In this document: positions 38,430 to 45,654 of the stretch, piece after piece
How the letters are laid out: the number at the start of each line of letters is the position of its first letter
Numbering within the stretch: the stretch's first letter is position 1
Assembly (NCBI RefSeq): GCF_016806065.1
Contig: NZ_CP032405.1
Span: forward strand, 620,001-684,000
Reading direction: 5' to 3'
Length of the DNA: 64,000 nucleotides
Source: Rhizobium rosettiformans
GTDB lineage: Bacteria > Pseudomonadota > Alphaproteobacteria > Rhizobiales > Rhizobiaceae
Translations under genes and position numbers: made by a program
Notes under the pieces: model-generated
Database searches by the model: none
Told to the model about the DNA's origin: nothing
Seen by the model: the letters and a program-made list of their open reading frames with translations, nothing else

Positions 38430-39034
38430 TGGATCTACAAACAGTCCTGACGTTTAGCCTGGCGTTCTTCGTGTTTGCGGCGAGCCCCGGCCCTGACAAT
38501 CTGACGATCTTGTCGAAGACCGTGTCCAGTGGCCCTGCCCATGGTGTCGCCTATGGTGTCGGCGTCGTTTGCAGCATCTTCCTCTTCGTCATCCTTGCGG
38601 CCATCGGCTTCAACGCCATTGCCCAATACATGAACGAAAATCTGCGCTTCATCCAATATGTCGGTGCCATCTACCTGATTTACACGGGCATCATGATGTG
38701 GCGCTCGAAGCCAGAGATCAAACCGCGCGTGATGCGGGGCGGCCTGATCCGCCTGTTCCTCACGGGCTTCCTCCTCAACATCTCCAACCCCAAGATGCCG
38801 ATCTTCTATTTGGCGCTACTGCCGGGGGTGCTCGGAATCCGTCCCCTCACCGTGTCCGATACCGTGGAACTGCTGCTTATCATTGCCCTGATAGAGGTGA
38901 TCGTAGTCGGAGGGCATGTGCTCCTCGGCTACAAAGCAAAGACGGCCCTGTCTGATCCGAAAAAGATCGGCGCGCTCAATCGCGGAGCTGGAGCCCTGAT
39001 GGTCGGGGCGGGCGTGCTGGTCGCCAGCCGCTGA
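38429..39034 (+). CDS. LysE-family translocator
   Basis: Inner-membrane exporter of 201 residues with about six hydrophobic segments. FAASPGPDNLTILSKTVSSG near residues 12-32 is the LysE/RhtB hallmark, and LLNISNPKMPIFYLALLPG near residue 113 matches the conserved NPK region. The family exports amino acids or related small molecules. AAGGAG lies 6 bases before the second of two adjacent ATG codons, which is chosen. It is solitary. Confidence 0.88.
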   Translation: MDLQTVLTFSLAFFVFAASPGPDNLTILSKTVSSGPAHGVAYGVGVVCSIFLFVILAAIGFNAIAQYMNENLRFIQYVGAIYLIYTGIMMWRSKPEIKPRVMRGGLIRLFLTGFLLNISNPKMPIFYLALLPGVLGIRPLTVSDTVELLLIIALIEVIVVGGHVLLGYKAKTALSDPKKIGALNRGAGALMVGAGVLVASR

Positions 39035-39306
39035 GGCGAGGTGGAACTGCAATTCAGTCCGAGCATAGACCGTGAAGCATTGGGGCACAGGCATTCGCGG
39101 CTGGTAAGTCGGCGAACGCCGTTCAGCTGGATAAAGGCAACCTCAGCCAATCACTGAGGCGGCCTATCAGAATGTCAACGCCATGGTATCGCTAGAAGTC
39201 AGTACCTTCAGCATACTCCGCTGGGTATGGTCGTCGCCTGGATTGCAAATGCGCGGGCTGGTCGGTTATCGCCTTCGAAACAGGGCCGACGCGGTGGCTC
39301 TCGCAG
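39035..39306. other. Gene-free spacer between lysE and the RiPP locus
   Basis: About 270 bases in which I see no convincing gene, RNA or terminator. It marks the switch from GC-rich metabolic genes to the RiPP locus. Both flanking genes end here (convergent), so no promoter is expected. Confidence 0.4.
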
Positions 39307-40269
39307 CTATTCAAACAGCAGTGCCGGTTCGATGCCCAGATCTTTCTGTGAGATCAGCAGTCGATCGGACCAAAGTGCGAAGTTTGAGAAGTGCTTCTCG
39401 AACAATCTCCATGCGCGGCCTTGTCTGGGTGAGGCTTCAAGGACCGCAAGTGCCGACGCGCCATTGCCCGTCTGAATGCGCCTCGAGCCTTCAAGATATG
39501 CGCCAACCAATGTCCCGCGATCCTGTTCGGGCGGCATTACCCAGCCAATGGGAAAATACCACCGGCCCAATTTCTCCTGGCGCTCACATATGACCCAACC
39601 GGCTAGTCCCCCTGCCCCATCAAAGATAGCCAGTGAAAACTCTGCGGAAAGGGCGTCCTTCCATGGGCGCGGGTCAGACCACGCGGGTGCCTCACCTGCA
39701 TCGACCATCGCCGCAGCTTGCTCGAGAACGCCGTCACCGGCTTCTTCCCAACTCAGATAGCGGACACCTTGGCGCTGCAGCCGCTTGAGCAGCAAATCCC
39801 AGGCCCTTGAGGTGGCAAACGTATCACCGACACGGCCGCAGATGCGAATGCGGTCTGGTACAGGTTCAGCCCATGATTGTTTGCGCAACAAGCAGGACAT
39901 CGCGTCGGCGCCAGGCAATATCGACGAATAGCTGGTGGTCACAGATGAGATTCCAAGAGCTGAAAGCTCGCCCTCAGCCGCCTGCATGAGGTCAGTCGCT
40001 AAGCCGCGACGTCGCCATTCCGGGGCGACAAACAGCGATAGAAGGGTGTGGGTTTTCGGTGTCTCTTCAGAAGGAGTTCTGGCAGACAACCACAATCCCA
40101 CGGGGACGCTTCCCGCGCATGCGGCCAGAGCCAGGCGATTGTCGCACTGCGCTGCTTCAAGAAACGGCCGATAGCTTTTCCAGGTGAGACCGGCACAGTC
40201 TTCCAGACATTTTTCTTCACGTATGCTCTCAATTTTAATGAAATGTATGGAGTCCTTCAGTCGTTCCAA
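39307..40269 (-). CDS. Tandem-GNAT acyltransferase, candidate RiPP maturase 1
   Basis: Protein of 320 residues with two GNAT-like halves. The first half carries a clear acyl-CoA-binding motif, SLFVAPEWRRRGLATDL near residues 78-94; the second (about 165-320) keeps the strand pattern (GLAGWVICERQEKLG) but no obvious pyrophosphate loop. A similar architecture is found in the protein at 52162-53190. It is divergent from the NHLP precursor gene 188 bases away. GNAT proteins beside NHLP and Nif11 precursors are known to attach fatty acyl groups to Lys or Orn side chains (selidamide-type lipopeptides), so this is the favoured role here by analogy. Confidence 0.72.
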   Translation of the reverse strand: MERLKDSIHFIKIESIREEKCLEDCAGLTWKSYRPFLEAAQCDNRLALAACAGSVPVGLWLSARTPSEETPKTHTLLSLFVAPEWRRRGLATDLMQAAEGELSALGISSVTTSYSSILPGADAMSCLLRKQSWAEPVPDRIRICGRVGDTFATSRAWDLLLKRLQRQGVRYLSWEEAGDGVLEQAAAMVDAGEAPAWSDPRPWKDALSAEFSLAIFDGAGGLAGWVICERQEKLGRWYFPIGWVMPPEQDRGTLVGAYLEGSRRIQTGNGASALAVLEASPRQGRAWRLFEKHFSNFALWSDRLLISQKDLGIEPALLFE

Positions 40270-40457
40270 AGCAAAGCCCCTGCGATATCAGCGTGGCAAT
40301 TATCTACAGTGTGGTGCGACCGCCTTCAAAACCCTAAGTTATTTCTGCCCAGCTTTGGACGGTATCCAACGCCATCTCGATTATTGACCTTGTCATTGAA
40401 GAATCGATACTTGGAAAGTCTGAATATTCAGATTTCTACAGAGATGCTGGTGATAAT

Positions 40458-40790
40458 ATGTTAAATGCGCAAACTGATGTGATGTCCGACCTGCGACTTC
40501 ACATTGAAAAGGCCGTGGTTGAAAAGGCGAACAACGACACTGCCTTCCGTGAACGTCTCAAACAGGACCCCCATGCGGCGTTGGCCGAAGTTCTGGAGCG
40601 GGAAAACCCACTCACGAACCTGAAGATCAACGTGATCGAGGAAAAGCCGGGCGAAGCCACGATCGTCTTGCGGGCCCCATTCAAACTGGATGAATTGCCA
40701 GATGAATTGCTGGATCTCGCATCCGGCGGCACATCTTTCAGCTCCTTTATTCTCTACGGCCCTCCATATCCGGAGAGGAAGCCGAAATAA
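40458..40790 (+). CDS. NHLP-type (proteusin) RiPP precursor peptide
   Basis: Peptide of 110 residues. Residues 9-90 look like the nitrile-hydratase-alpha-like leader: a helical SDLRLHIEKAVVEKA opening, FRERLKQDPHAALAEVL, INVIEEKPGEATIVL, and DELPDELLDLASGG ending in the double glycine. The core after GG is TSFSSFILYGPPYPERKPK (19 residues), rich in Ser, aromatic residues and Pro with two Lys near the end. The leader is cut by C39 peptidases such as those encoded at 42808-44862 and 48509-50665. A hairpin follows the stop. Neighbours are the divergent GNAT protein and the exporter operon. Confidence 0.88.
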   Translation: MLNAQTDVMSDLRLHIEKAVVEKANNDTAFRERLKQDPHAALAEVLERENPLTNLKINVIEEKPGEATIVLRAPFKLDELPDELLDLASGGTSFSSFILYGPPYPERKPK

Positions 40791-40803
40791 GGACCTGCCT
40801 CAG

Positions 40804-40833
40804 GGTCGCCCGGCTATTCCCTGTTGGGCGACC
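40804..40833 (+). terminator. Hairpin after the NHLP precursor
   Basis: An 8-bp perfect stem, GGTCGCCC with GGGCGACC, and a 14-base loop 13 bases after the precursor stop. There is no T-run, so it may act as an mRNA-stabilising or bidirectional end structure between the precursor and the convergent exporter gene. Confidence 0.4.
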
Positions 40834-40981
40834 TAACCCTTAGAGCCTCGACCAATCCCCACGCGCCAGCTGGTCGGTAGAACCGCATCGCCTCTTTAAG
40901 TAGCTGTTGTCGTAAAGCGCCATGCGGAGCAACAAGGCTTGCTGACCCTGTAAAGGGTTACGGCCTCGAGACCTGGTTTGT

Positions 40982-42808
40982 TTAGATTGGTGTCACCGTC
41001 ACACATCTATCAGCGATTGCCACCACGCTTTTACGGTGTGTTGCGATCAGGACGCCGATCCCAGCTGTGCGCAGCTCTTGCAGAAGTCTGGTCTGGAACT
41101 CTTCGTCGAGACCAGTTGTCGCTTCGTCCAGGATCAGCAGTGATGGCTGCCGCAAGAGAACCCTTGCAATCAGCAAGCGCTCCCGCAAACCCGCCGGGAC
41201 CATCCCTTGTGCAACAAGTGTCTGAATGCCCATGGGCAAAGCCTCGATCTCCTTAAGAAGGCCAAGCCTGTCGGAACTTCGAAGCGCTGTCTCAAGTGAA
41301 AGGCCGCTCATCCCCTGCAGGAAGGACTTGAGGGTGTCGACGGCCATATGCTCATCCTGGAGAACAACACCAAGCTGTCTTCGCCAGATTTTCTGCTCTT
41401 GTGCGCAAACGCATTTCCCGTTGATCCTCACCTCACCCGTGGTCGGCGGCAAGATGCCGAGGGCGAGCCTCAGTAAGGTCGATTTACCTGCACCGGACGG
41501 TCCTGTGATGGCAACAATCTCGCCCCGCCGGATGCTGAGATCTTGCGGCTTGAACAGGGGGCGCGACGCGCCAGGATACTGGAAGGTGACCCCAATCAGT
41601 TCGATGGATTCGAGTGCTTCGTGCTCCTCGGCCAGATCGCGTGTGAACCGGCTTTTGGACGCGTTATCATGTGACGATCCCCCGCTCGCAGTCATGGCGG
41701 CTGTTGCGCGACCGACTTCCACGAGCCCCAGCGCAACCATAAAGCTGGCCACAGTGGCCAAGGCGGTGAGGGGCGTGTCCAGTGTCGAGATGATCGATAC
41801 CGCGCCTGCAAGCACGAAAAACAGTGCTTCACACGCAAGGATAACCTGCTGCAGCGTCCTCCTTCGACGGGCAAGTCTTCTCTGACGTCTCAGAGCAGCC
41901 TCCAGACGCGTCAGGGCAAAACTCTCCGCGCCCAACGGCCGCAAACCCAAGCTGCCTTGCGCCGCGAGATCCAGCCACTGTTCCATCTCGCCCAAACTCT
42001 GCCCTTCCGCATTTTCGATCAGTCCCACCAAACGGCGAGACGCGATTGCGCAAGCGAGCAGAGGTATCCAGATGAGAGCATAGTAGAGACCAAGTTGCGG
42101 AACCGAAATGCTCAAGGCCACAAGACCCGGCAACAGGCTGGCAAGCCCCATCGGAAGAGCCATTCGTCCGCGCAAAGTCCTGACCCGGTTCTTCAGCACT
42201 GAACGCATCGCCCGGGCGTAGTCGTAAGGCGTGCGGCTCTGAAGGATCGTCACTCCTCTGTCGAGTATTTCGGCCCAGAGATCAGAATGACGACGCCATC
42301 CGAGCAAGATGGACGCCCGCGACGCGGCAATTGAATAGTCAACGCGCGCCAGGATCCATGCAAGGCCCGCCATGAGCAAGATGAATATCGCACCCATTCC
42401 AGGTGGATGCCCCCAAAACACCAGGAGGATCAAGGACTGCGCCGCAACCATGACAAGGAGTGCGAGAACAGCATGGCTCGCTCGGATCGAGCGCCCCTGC
42501 GGCTTTGCCAGAGCAAGCATGTCCGTATGTAAGGCTCCGCAATCGGCCTCAGACATCAGATGCCGGCTGCCATCGATGCTGACACGAGATGGTGGTCCAC
42601 AGCCAGTTGCATCGATCACGACGAATCGCTCTGTCGCTGTCTGCCAGGCGATCAGGATACCAAGATCCTGCCTTCTCCAGTTCCTGTCTTGCATCCGGAC
42701 GCGCCGAAGCGAAAGCTCCCGCTTTTGCGCTGCAACCAGAAGCTCTGCTTCCTGCCTATGGTGAAGGCCCTGAGCCAGGTTTGCAAGACAACGCGCGACA
42801 TCGACCAT
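40982..42808 (-). CDS. NHLM-type ABC exporter subunit with degenerate signature motif
   Basis: ABC exporter half of about 608 residues: N-terminal soluble domain (1-95), membrane domain with about six hydrophobic segments (100-380), then an ATPase domain. Walker A GPSGAGKST near residue 434 and Walker B LLILDEATTGLD near 554 are intact, but the signature is VPAGLRER in place of LSGGQRQR near 534. The ATG at 42808 overlaps the stop of the partner gene upstream. With the peptidase-bearing partner it forms a heterodimeric exporter of the NHLM family. Confidence 0.82.
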   Translation of the reverse strand: MVDVARCLANLAQGLHHRQEAELLVAAQKRELSLRRVRMQDRNWRRQDLGILIAWQTATERFVVIDATGCGPPSRVSIDGSRHLMSEADCGALHTDMLALAKPQGRSIRASHAVLALLVMVAAQSLILLVFWGHPPGMGAIFILLMAGLAWILARVDYSIAASRASILLGWRRHSDLWAEILDRGVTILQSRTPYDYARAMRSVLKNRVRTLRGRMALPMGLASLLPGLVALSISVPQLGLYYALIWIPLLACAIASRRLVGLIENAEGQSLGEMEQWLDLAAQGSLGLRPLGAESFALTRLEAALRRQRRLARRRRTLQQVILACEALFFVLAGAVSIISTLDTPLTALATVASFMVALGLVEVGRATAAMTASGGSSHDNASKSRFTRDLAEEHEALESIELIGVTFQYPGASRPLFKPQDLSIRRGEIVAITGPSGAGKSTLLRLALGILPPTTGEVRINGKCVCAQEQKIWRRQLGVVLQDEHMAVDTLKSFLQGMSGLSLETALRSSDRLGLLKEIEALPMGIQTLVAQGMVPAGLRERLLIARVLLRQPSLLILDEATTGLDEEFQTRLLQELRTAGIGVLIATHRKSVVAIADRCVTVTPI

Positions 42809-44862
42809 CAGCAACAGCCCAGATCGATGGTCGCGTCCGGCCGGCGTGATTGCGTGCCACGCTCACCAATCAGAACCAGTATATGTCGTTCCCGCAGCCG
42901 CTCGACGATACGTCCAGCAAGCGGTGCATCCAGGGCATCGAGGGTCCCATCCAGAACGATGACCGAAGGTTGGCGCAGCAGCGCGCGGGCAAGCGCCAGG
43001 CGACGGAGCTGGCCGCCGCTCAACAGCCGCCTTTCCGCAGAAAGCTCCAGATCCAGCCCTCCACGCTGGCAAAGCTCCTGATTGAGCTCGACCAGATCCA
43101 GCACCGCGTCCAAAGCCTGGCGGTCGAAGCGGCTATCACCGAGACAGAGGTTCTCCGCCAGGCTGCCGGAGATCGTGAGAACCTGCTCGTCGACAAGCAG
43201 CACCCGCGGCGATCCCTGATGACAGAGCGTTTCGGTCGCCATTCCATCAAAGGTAATGGTGCCATTCGGGCTTGGTTCGAGGCCTGCAATCTGGCGCGCC
43301 AGTCGTGTCTTTCCGCTTCCAGACGGTCCAGTAATCTGCAGCAGATCACCCTTGCTCAAAAACAGGTTCGTATCGTCAAGATGAATGGCGAGGCCTGCGG
43401 GCGATCCCGGCTGCGACTGCAATCCTGTGGAGTCACAGTCTGTGTTGCGCAGGTCGTGCAAACGCGAGAGCAAACCCATCACTTCTGAAATAGCGGGAAA
43501 ACTGCGTCGTGCCGTTCGCAGGCAGAGGCCAATCACGACGCAAACTGTGCCAAGTGATGCGGCAGTTCCCCACTCCTGAGTGAATAGCCCGTCGGTCATG
43601 ATGATCGCCAGAGCGAGGACAATCGGCAGAGACACCAACACATCGAGTTTCGCCTGCCAGCCCAGGTCGACCTGTGCGTGCGAATGCATCTGAGCGTGCT
43701 CTGCTGCCAGATAAGAGGTGAGCTCGCTGTCGCGCCCTGCAAACTGTCGGCTCTCCAGATCTGCAAGGATGTGCGTATCGGGCAGGATAAGAAGCTGCGC
43801 CTCACGCATGCGTCTCATCCGGGTCTCGCCGCGGCGAAGGCATGCTGCAAGAACAATACAAGAGGCGATTGCCGTCAACGATGCGATGACCAGTCCAATG
43901 GGCAGCTGGATCAACGGCGCCACCAGAAGGACCGGGATCAAGAGCAGCGACCGTAGAAGCGAAACGGCAATGGGTAGCAACAAAGACCAGCGCTCACCGA
44001 GGGTGAGAATATCTGCGAGCTGGTTTGCCGTCTTTGTAGAAAACCATTGGGGCGGCATGCTCTTGAAACGCTGCCATGTGAGGTCTCGTGCCCGAGTGGA
44101 AAGGCGCTCTGCAAAGTTCTCGGTGCTCCAGTACAGCAATAGATGCAATTTGGCCGCCAGGATCCACGCGAGAAGCGCAACGCTGGGATGCTGATGTCCG
44201 TCCAGAGCCTTGGCCATGCTCACGAGCCCGAACGCGACTGCTGATGTTTGCAGCAGGCAAAGCAGCAGAATGATGGTTGCCGCAACCCGATTGTCGCCCA
44301 GTTGCAGCCAGAATTCCCGCCTTGCTGGATGGACTGGAGGCCGCGGCGCAAAGCGTGGGACAAATGTCAGGGCGATACCGGTGAAGTCCCTGGCAAACTC
44401 TTCAATCGTCAGACGCTGTGGCCCGCTTGCAGGATCGTTGATCGTGACATGCTGGTCTGTAACATGCTCGACTACGACGAAATGTATGAATCGGTAATGG
44501 GCGATGAATGGCAGGGGAAGCGTCGCCAGTTGATCGATCTCACGCCGACAAGCCTTGGTCTCGAAATCATAGCGTCGGGCAAGTTCGAGGAGTTGGCGGG
44601 CCGTGAGCCCCAGTCGGCTCGAGCCGATCTCATTGCGCAATCTCTCGAGTGAAACAGCGAGCCCGTGCCAGGCAAAGATGATTGCCAATGCCGTGAGACC
44701 GCATTCGGTAAGCGCAGACTGACGCAGCTGCGGTGTATGCACCGGCCGCCCCCTGCCCTTGATCAAGGCTTTTAGGCGCCCGCCTAAAGCTGGGGCGTCA
44801 ATATCCTCTTGCTGCCCTGCTGCAGAGTGGTTTAGCTGCCCCTTTGATGTCTGGGAGTTCAC
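42808..44862 (-). CDS. C39 peptidase-containing ABC exporter subunit (NHLM type) with altered Walker B
   Basis: Bifunctional exporter subunit of about 684 residues. The N-terminal C39 domain has Gln48, Cys54 (in LTECG), His127 (IHFVVVE) and Asp143 (NDP), a complete set to cleave after GG. Then a membrane domain (about 175-420) and ATPase: Walker A GPSGSGKTR near 512 and LSGGQLRR near 614 are intact, while Walker B reads VIVLDG, with Gly replacing the catalytic Glu. The GTG start at 44862 is the furthest consistent start. The gene overlaps its partner by one base. Confidence 0.82.
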   Translation of the reverse strand: MNSQTSKGQLNHSAAGQQEDIDAPALGGRLKALIKGRGRPVHTPQLRQSALTECGLTALAIIFAWHGLAVSLERLRNEIGSSRLGLTARQLLELARRYDFETKACRREIDQLATLPLPFIAHYRFIHFVVVEHVTDQHVTINDPASGPQRLTIEEFARDFTGIALTFVPRFAPRPPVHPARREFWLQLGDNRVAATIILLLCLLQTSAVAFGLVSMAKALDGHQHPSVALLAWILAAKLHLLLYWSTENFAERLSTRARDLTWQRFKSMPPQWFSTKTANQLADILTLGERWSLLLPIAVSLLRSLLLIPVLLVAPLIQLPIGLVIASLTAIASCIVLAACLRRGETRMRRMREAQLLILPDTHILADLESRQFAGRDSELTSYLAAEHAQMHSHAQVDLGWQAKLDVLVSLPIVLALAIIMTDGLFTQEWGTAASLGTVCVVIGLCLRTARRSFPAISEVMGLLSRLHDLRNTDCDSTGLQSQPGSPAGLAIHLDDTNLFLSKGDLLQITGPSGSGKTRLARQIAGLEPSPNGTITFDGMATETLCHQGSPRVLLVDEQVLTISGSLAENLCLGDSRFDRQALDAVLDLVELNQELCQRGGLDLELSAERRLLSGGQLRRLALARALLRQPSVIVLDGTLDALDAPLAGRIVERLRERHILVLIGERGTQSRRPDATIDLGCC

Positions 44863-44868
44863 TGTGTC

Positions 44869-45057
44869 ATGTCTTCAGAGAAAGACGCCGACTTGCCCCT
44901 GATCAAGGGGGCTCGACTTTTTCGTTCACAAGCGCTCAGCAGGCTTTCGGCAACCCAGGATCTCGACAGCCCTTTGAGGCTGTCCAGTCTGCCCGCTCCA
45001 TTGACCATGCTGAGCGTGATCCTTCTGCTTTTGTCTCTCATCGTCTGGATTGCTTAG
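44869..45057 (+). pseudogene. Truncated membrane-fusion protein stub (N-terminus only)
   Basis: A 62-residue frame whose sequence LFRSQALSRLSATQDLDSPLR matches the N-terminal amphipathic segment of NHLM-type HlyD proteins (compare LFRQEALQKLASPERLDEAVQ in the full protein at 50667-51923), followed by one transmembrane segment ending IVWIA. It stops exactly where the periplasmic part should begin, and no later frame restores it. It is divergent from the C39 exporter gene with only 6 bases between starts. It is either a decayed second fusion-protein gene or a free short membrane peptide. Confidence 0.5.
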
Positions 45058-45077
45058 ACTTCGCTGACGGTCTTTGC

Positions 45078-45103
45078 GGTGGGTCAGCTTCGCTGGCCCC
45101 ACC
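45078..45103. terminator. Hairpin between the fusion-protein stub and the cNMP-domain gene
   Basis: GGTGGGTCAGC pairs with GCTGGCCCCACC around a TTC loop, with one bulge and one G-T pair. It lies between two convergent genes and can serve as a transcript end for both. No long T-run on either side. Confidence 0.4.
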
Positions 45104-45112
45104 CCATGGGCT

Positions 45113-45646
45113 TCAGTTTACCTTGGACAGGATTGACAGCATGTGTTCGAACCTTGAGCCGGCGAGGGAAATCTGATCGAGAATGCTCTCATCGAGCTCA
45201 TCGTCCATGATTTGGTCGCGGTGCAAGCCTTCCGTGCTGCGCATGCGGCCCATGGTCGAGCGCAGTCGATCGGCCAAAAAAATTGCGATAGCCTTGTAAA
45301 AGCGGCCGGCAAATCCGTTATCCCGTCGCAGACGCGCGTCGATCGCGGCCTTCTCCACCGCCAGCACTCTTGCACCGCCATGCGCCAGGATTGTTGCGGA
45401 GGGCGGCGATGAATCGACAAAGGACATTTCGCCCACCACCTCACCGCGACCCAGGCGGGCAACCTCGCCGGCGCCTTTGACCTGCACGCCCATTTCTCCG
45501 TCCAAGACGAAGTAGAGATCTTGGGTCGCCACACCCTCGTTGATCAGAACCTCACCCTCCTTACAGGTCCTGATGCGCCCCGTTCGGGCGAGCCATTCGG
45601 CATCTTCATCGTTCAACTGGCCAAGGATGTAGAGAACCTTGCGCAT
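45113..45646 (-). CDS. Cyclic-nucleotide-binding-domain protein of the exporter operon
   Basis: Protein of 177 residues with one cNMP-binding fold (about residues 5-125): GEVLINEGVATQDLYFVLDGEMGV near residue 31 in outline, and the phosphate-binding cassette GEMSFVDSSPPSATI near residues 70-85, where Arg is normally present but Pro-Pro-Ser is found here. No helix-turn-helix follows, so it is not a CRP-type regulator. Such proteins recur in NHLM export loci, where their role is unknown. It is the last gene of the minus-strand operon, with AGGAG upstream. Confidence 0.8.
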   Translation of the reverse strand: MRKVLYILGQLNDEDAEWLARTGRIRTCKEGEVLINEGVATQDLYFVLDGEMGVQVKGAGEVARLGRGEVVGEMSFVDSSPPSATILAHGGARVLAVEKAAIDARLRRDNGFAGRFYKAIAIFLADRLRSTMGRMRSTEGLHRDQIMDDELDESILDQISLAGSRFEHMLSILSKVN

Positions 45647-45654
45647 ACCATCTC

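Noticed and set aside
39183..39593. Plus-strand frame overlapping the 3' end of the first GNAT gene
   Set aside because: Ser/Arg-rich shadow without a ribosome-binding site; checked as a possible third precursor but it has no GG leader pattern.
44859..45041. 60-residue minus-strand frame whose stop overlaps the GTG start of the C39 exporter gene
   Set aside because: It is antisense to the fusion-protein stub, which has recognisable homology; this frame has none.
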